The translations under genes were made by a program, and so were the position numbers. 7,437 nucleotides of DNA from Opitutaceae bacterium (GTDB lineage Bacteria > Verrucomicrobiota > Verrucomicrobiia > Opitutales > Opitutaceae), in the NCBI GenBank assembly GCA_005786775.1, contig SYDD01000364.1, forward strand, positions 1-7,437, in the 5' to 3' direction. Position 1 is the first letter of the stretch, and every line of letters starts with the position of its first letter. Shown here piece by piece: positions 5,262-7,437 of the stretch. Below the pieces are notes generated by a model, which worked only from the letters and a program-made list of their open reading frames with translations, did not search any database and was not told where the DNA came from.

Positions 5262-7437
5262 TCAGGGCACCTCGTAAACCTCGACGAGGACGGAGCCGGT
5301 GGCGTTGGGCGGAACGAAGTTCGCGGGCGGCTGGGCGGGCAAGGGCGCCGCGCCCGCCTGCAGCGTGTAGCTCCCGGGGGAGAGCGCGCTGAGCAGGGCG
5401 GCGTCGCTGGCCGCCCGGAGGGGGAACGCGCCCACCGCCGGGAACGCGGCCGTGAGGGCGGCCCCGTTCACCTGCGCCCAGTTGTTGCTCACCTCGACCG
5501 TCTCGCTCCCCTCGAGGACCGCGATCCGCGCGTCGCCGAGGACCGCGTCCTCGGGCAGCCCGAAGTCCCGTAGCCCCTGCGCCACGGCGCGGATCAGGAG
5601 GGAACGCGGGCTGTTGCCGGCGATGACGATCCCTGGGATCAGCAGGTCGCCGGGGGCGTTGATGCGGGCGAGGGTCGAGAGGTTCGTGAGCCGCGTGGCG
5701 TTGCGGCTCACGTCGTAGATCTCCGCGAGGACATCGCCCGTCGCACCGCCCACGCCGCGGATGGTCGCCGTGTAGGTGCCAGGGTCGAGGGTGATGAGCA
5801 GCGCGGCGTCGCGCGCGCCGAGCTCCAGCGCGAACGCCCCCACGGACGCGGCGGCAGCCGCGATCTCGGCAGCGGACGCGGAGCCGCCCGCCCGATCCCA
5901 GCCCTCGTTGGCCTGCAGCAACGTCTGCCCGCGGTTGAGCTCGAGCCGCGCCGCCGGCAACGCGCCGGCCAGTCCGAACTTCGCCAGCGCGGGGCCGATG
6001 CCACGGACGAGCAGCGTCGCCCGCGCCGGGCCCGAGATATTGAAGCCCAGCGCCAGTGAATCGTCCAAGGAGACGAGGGCGGAGCGGGTGGAGAGGTTCA
6101 CCAGTCGCCCCGGCGGCGCGACGGGCGTGTCGGCGGCACGGGCATTGAGGAATGCCACCACGCGCGGGTTGGCCTCGCTGAAGAATTCCCGTTCCGCCGC
6201 GGCGACCGCGACCTCCGCGGCGATGTCCGCGACGCGCGGCCGGAGCGCCTCGGGCAGCGCGGCGTTGAGCGCGGCCCGGGTGGGCAGGGTGCGCACGTAG
6301 CTGTTCTCGTCGACCCAGCCCGCACCGCGCAGCGCCGTCCACACGGCCTGCGCGTCTGCGGCACCGAAGGTGGAGCCATTCACGGCGAGCGCACGGAGCC
6401 GCGCCGGATACAGCGGGGAGACGGGCAGCACCACGGCGGCGGAGGCGACGCCGCGACCGAGGAGCAACTCGCTGCGGTCGCGCGCCTCGGCGACGCCGGC
6501 GGCGCCCTCGACATCGTCGTTGGCGGCGAGCGCAAAGAACTGCGGTACGCGTGACGTGACCCCGAGCGCCTCCAGGCCGGCGTTCAGGTAGGAGACGGCG
6601 CCCTTCACCGGGCGCGCAGGCGAGGTTGTCGCGAGGAAGTCTGCGTAGCGGATCGCGGCCCCGCCGCCGTTGCCGCGGCCGAGGAAAAAGATCGGCCGGC
6701 CGGCGGCGATCGCACCGTCGGCGACCAGCCGCGCGTGGGCGGCGGCGTGGTTGAGCGCGTCCAGGTTCGTCTGGAACGTCGCCTGCGCGGTCCACACCCC
6801 GTTGTTGCGGTTGAGGCTGTTGAGGGTCGCCACACCGTAGCCGGCCGCGACAAGGTCGCGCGCGAGCAGCAGCGCTTGGGGACGCTCGAACCAGTCAGCG
6901 CCCGAGCCGCCCGCGTCGTGGAGCAGGAACACCAGCCCGGCGGCGTTGGGCGGCACGAAGTGACGAAGCGTGGTCGCGACCGTCGTGGTCGTGTTGTTCG
7001 GGCCGGGCTGCGTCTGCGGGTTGAAGTTCTCCACCACCCGCGGCGTCCACGCGGCCGCCGCGCGGTAGGTGGCGGTGAGCGTCGCCCCGGCGGCGGGAAC
7101 GGTGATGGTCGCCCGCGGCAGGGACACCGCGAGCGGGGCGTTGCCGAGCAGCGCGACGTCGCCCGTCCAGCGGTCGAACACCTGCCCGATCGCGGGCGGA
7201 TCCGCGAGGACGTCAACCCGCGAGCCGGCGGGGTAAGTGCCGCCACCGGAGCCGGCGTTGACCGTCAGCGCCACGGGGGCGCCGGTGCCGGCGGCAACGA
7301 GGTAGGCGCGCAGCGGGACGTTGACGAGGTTGCGCAGGTTCACCGTGCAGGTGACCAGCTTGAGGCCGGCGGCGCCGGGCCGGAACGTGATCGTGTTCGT
7401 GCCCTGGCCGCTAAGCAGCGTGGCGCCGCCGCCGAGC
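5262..7437 (-). CDS. Large multidomain exported protein with alpha/beta-hydrolase-like domain, C-terminal 724 residues
   Basis: The frame is open to the right edge, so the start is missing; a GTG at 7341-7343 lies inside a domain and is not the real start. Counting from the first complete codon, residues 1-~45 resemble the end of an Ig-like domain (TITFRPGAAGLKLV). About 55-124 is an InlB-B-like repeat (ALTVNAGSGGGTYPAG... FDRWTGD... TLTATY). About 134-430 looks like an alpha/beta-hydrolase, with LVFLLHDAGGSG as oxyanion strand and loop, FFLGRGNGGGAA at the nucleophile elbow and ALAANDD at the acid position. Gly255 occupies the usual nucleophile Ser position, and no His follows the acid, so normal esterase activity is doubtful. 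Two tandem repeats of about 138 residues (from 444 and 582) close the protein; no sorting signal follows. It is probably cell-surface or secreted, since InlB-like and Ig-like modules are typical there. The gene is followed after 76 bp by the FAD enzyme. Confidence 0.85.
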   Translation of the reverse strand, partial: LGGGATLLSGQGTNTITFRPGAAGLKLVTCTVNLRNLVNVPLRAYLVAAGTGAPVALTVNAGSGGGTYPAGSRVDVLADPPAIGQVFDRWTGDVALLGNAPLAVSLPRATITVPAAGATLTATYRAAAAWTPRVVENFNPQTQPGPNNTTTTVATTLRHFVPPNAAGLVFLLHDAGGSGADWFERPQALLLARDLVAAGYGVATLNSLNRNNGVWTAQATFQTNLDALNHAAAHARLVADGAIAAGRPIFFLGRGNGGGAAIRYADFLATTSPARPVKGAVSYLNAGLEALGVTSRVPQFFALAANDDVEGAAGVAEARDRSELLLGRGVASAAVVLPVSPLYPARLRALAVNGSTFGAADAQAVWTALRGAGWVDENSYVRTLPTRAALNAALPEALRPRVADIAAEVAVAAAEREFFSEANPRVVAFLNARAADTPVAPPGRLVNLSTRSALVSLDDSLALGFNISGPARATLLVRGIGPALAKFGLAGALPAARLELNRGQTLLQANEGWDRAGGSASAAEIAAAAASVGAFALELGARDAALLITLDPGTYTATIRGVGGATGDVLAEIYDVSRNATRLTNLSTLARINAPGDLLIPGIVIAGNSPRSLLIRAVAQGLRDFGLPEDAVLGDARIAVLEGSETVEVSNNWAQVNGAALTAAFPAVGAFPLRAASDAALLSALSPGSYTLQAGAAPLPAQPPANFVPPNATGSVLVEVYEVP
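5265..5693 (-). repeat. C-terminal protein repeat, copy 2 (RLTNLST unit)
   Basis: This stretch encodes the last copy of a domain beginning RLTNLST, followed by LLIRAVAQGLRDFGL, VSNNWAQ, VGAFPLRAASDAALLSALSPGSYTLQ and ending VLVEVYEV. It aligns block by block with copy 1. It carries an extra Pro/Ala-rich insertion (about AAPLPAQPPANFVPPNAT) before the final strand, where copy 1 has only GVGGATGD. The fold is probably a beta-sandwich. I recognise the pattern from Verrucomicrobiota exported proteins but not a named function. Confidence 0.75.
5706..6107 (-). repeat. C-terminal protein repeat, copy 1 (RLVNLST unit)
   Basis: This encodes RLVNLSTRSALVS..., LLVRGIGPALAKFGL, ANEGWDR, VGAFALELGARDAALLITLDPGTYTATI and VLAEIYDVS. 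The same blocks recur in the same order 138 codons later. The copies are clearly diverged, so the duplication is old. It starts shortly after the hydrolase-like domain and probably acts as a surface or binding module; that role is inferred. Confidence 0.75.
7065..7274 (-). other. InlB-B-like repeat domain within the multidomain protein
   Basis: About 70 residues follow the pattern of divergent InlB B-repeats: ALTVNAGSGGGTYPAG, then a hydrophobic strand, FDRWTGD, then TITVPAAGATLTATY. Such domains are common in bacterial cell-surface and secreted proteins and support extracellular placement of the gene product. Only one copy is visible; others may lie beyond the right edge. Confidence 0.7.

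Noticed and set aside
3785..5392. 535-codon open frame on the plus strand opposite the FAD enzyme
   Set aside because: Arg/Gln/Gly-rich with no motif, while the opposite strand encodes intact FAD-binding motifs; an antisense shadow.
5182..6795. 537-codon open frame on the minus strand overlapping the multidomain gene
   Set aside because: Very Arg-rich, and the overlapping frame carries the recognisable InlB-like, hydrolase-like and repeat domains.
7341..7343. GTG as the true start of the multidomain protein
   Set aside because: The frame stays open upstream to the window edge and encodes Ig-like sequence continuous with what follows; no signal peptide follows the GTG.

Overview
The window is very GC-rich and looks like a chromosome segment from a Verrucomicrobiota bacterium, most likely of the Opitutaceae type. 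This is an inference from protein style. The TonB-dependent receptor carries the 'VQLSAFEV' entry before its plug. The large protein at the right end carries two C-terminal repeats beginning 'RLVNLST/RLTNLST', with internal 'LLVRGIGPAL' and 'VGAFAL..GARDAALL' blocks, as seen in many exported proteins of that group. The sulfatase, the receptor and the large secreted protein fit a glycan-degrading lifestyle. No tRNA, rRNA, CRISPR array, insertion sequence or phage gene is visible.

Layout. Positions 1-519 (minus) hold the N-terminal 173 residues of a secreted Cys-type sulfatase, cut by the left edge. Positions 520-831 are a 312-bp divergent intergenic region. It contains two AT-rich, near-identical 13-bp motifs in opposite orientation (564-576 and 709-721) and a small GAAA-loop hairpin in the presumed sulfatase leader. 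Positions 832-3735 (plus) encode a complete 967-aa TonB-dependent outer-membrane receptor. Only 7 bp later, convergent on the minus strand, 3743-5185 encodes an FAD-dependent oxidoreductase of the carotene desaturase/HpnE type. Upstream of it on the same strand, 5262 to the right edge, is the C-terminal 724 residues of a large multidomain exported protein: an Ig-like end, an InlB-B-like repeat, an alpha/beta-hydrolase-like domain and two tandem ~138-residue repeats.

How the genes may work together. The divergent sulfatase/receptor pair looks like a small uptake unit for a sulfated compound, probably a glycan. The receptor would import it across the outer membrane, the sulfatase would desulfate it, and the paired motifs between them suggest a shared regulator. 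The FAD enzyme and the multidomain protein lie in tandem, but nothing links their functions.

The most notable observations are the inverted operator-like pair and the apparent loss of the catalytic serine and histidine in the hydrolase-like domain. I found no convincing new multi-gene system. Both edge genes are truncated, so their full architecture is unknown.
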